From Ceratopteris richardii (Eukaryota > Streptophyta > Polypodiopsida > Polypodiales > Pteridaceae), in the NCBI GenBank assembly GCA_020310875.1, contig CM035407.1, positions 197,850,392-197,914,391 of the forward strand: DNA of 64,000 nucleotides, written 5' to 3'. Shown here in pieces: positions 63,800 through 64,000 of the stretch (positions are counted from its first letter, which is position 1; the number at the start of each line of letters is the position of its first letter). The notes under the pieces are model-generated. The model did no database searches. It worked only from the letters and a program-made list of their open reading frames with translations, and had not been told where the DNA came from. Position numbers and translations under genes: made by a program.

Positions 63800-64000
63800 A
63801 TACACAGACACATACACGTACATGTACATGTACATGTACACATACATGTACACGTACACGTACACGTACACGTACACGTACATGTACACGTACACGCACA
63901 CATACATGTACATGTACATGTACATGTACACCTACACGTACACGTACACATACACATACACATACACATACACATACGCATACACATACACATACACATA
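63800..64000. repeat. CA-rich microsatellite, continuation right of G
   Basis: TACACG, TACATG and TACACA hexamer-like units to the window end; the same array type as 55958..56278. Confidence 0.95.

Overview
The window comes from a land-plant nuclear genome and is essentially all nested LTR retrotransposons. Supporting evidence: primer-binding sites matching the 3' end of plant tRNA-Asp, plant-type Ty3/gypsy and Ty1/copia polyproteins, an ARGONAUTE fragment of plant type, and Gln-to-TAG decay. I see no intact host gene, rRNA, tRNA gene or CRISPR. The species cannot be read from the sequence; a large, repeat-rich genome (fern, lycophyte, gymnosperm or similar) would fit.

Layout. Element E (+ strand, 42630 to about 51.9 kb) is the oldest visible host; its reverse transcriptase gene is cut by element A (- strand, 1..42629, running off the left edge). 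A's gag is in turn cut twice, by B (8601..21663, - strand, 608-bp LTRs, TSD TGGTG) and by C (23302..39839, - strand, 583-bp LTRs, TSD GTTTT). To the right lie a 5'-truncated Ty1/copia element F (+ strand, about 51950..55957), a CA-rich microsatellite, and a second type of Ty3/gypsy element, G (56279..63799, - strand, LTRs of about 1.03 kb), inserted into that microsatellite.

A, B, C and E are relatives with an unusual plan, best read from C. One long gag-pol frame encodes gag with short-spaced zinc knuckles, a first retropepsin (PR1), RT, RNase H, two successive H2C2 zinc modules, the integrase core, a GPY/F-like module, a second retropepsin (PR2), and a basic tail with repeated W-V/I-P-K motifs. 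A second frame of about 1,420 codons (ORF2, unknown function, with a coiled coil) follows. A pyrimidine-tract/AG splice acceptor lies upstream of ORF2 in A, C and E, and a shared GTAAGA donor lies just inside the PBS in A, B and C, so ORF2 is probably made from spliced RNA.

In A, B and C, the leader between that donor and gag holds a long array of short repeats whose sequence differs per element but always contains the palindrome TCGCGA. The arrays would be present only in unspliced genomic RNA, the place where retroviruses keep dimerisation and packaging signals. B has lost most or all of ORF2 and carries in its place a decayed piece of an ARGONAUTE gene, preceded by an A28 tract and a 21-nt LTR match.

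All elements look defective now: C lacks about 172 codons of RT, B has many frameshifts, A is split, E and G have stops. The near-identical LTRs of B (about 5 differences) and C (3 differences) suggest that they moved recently, probably using enzymes supplied in trans.
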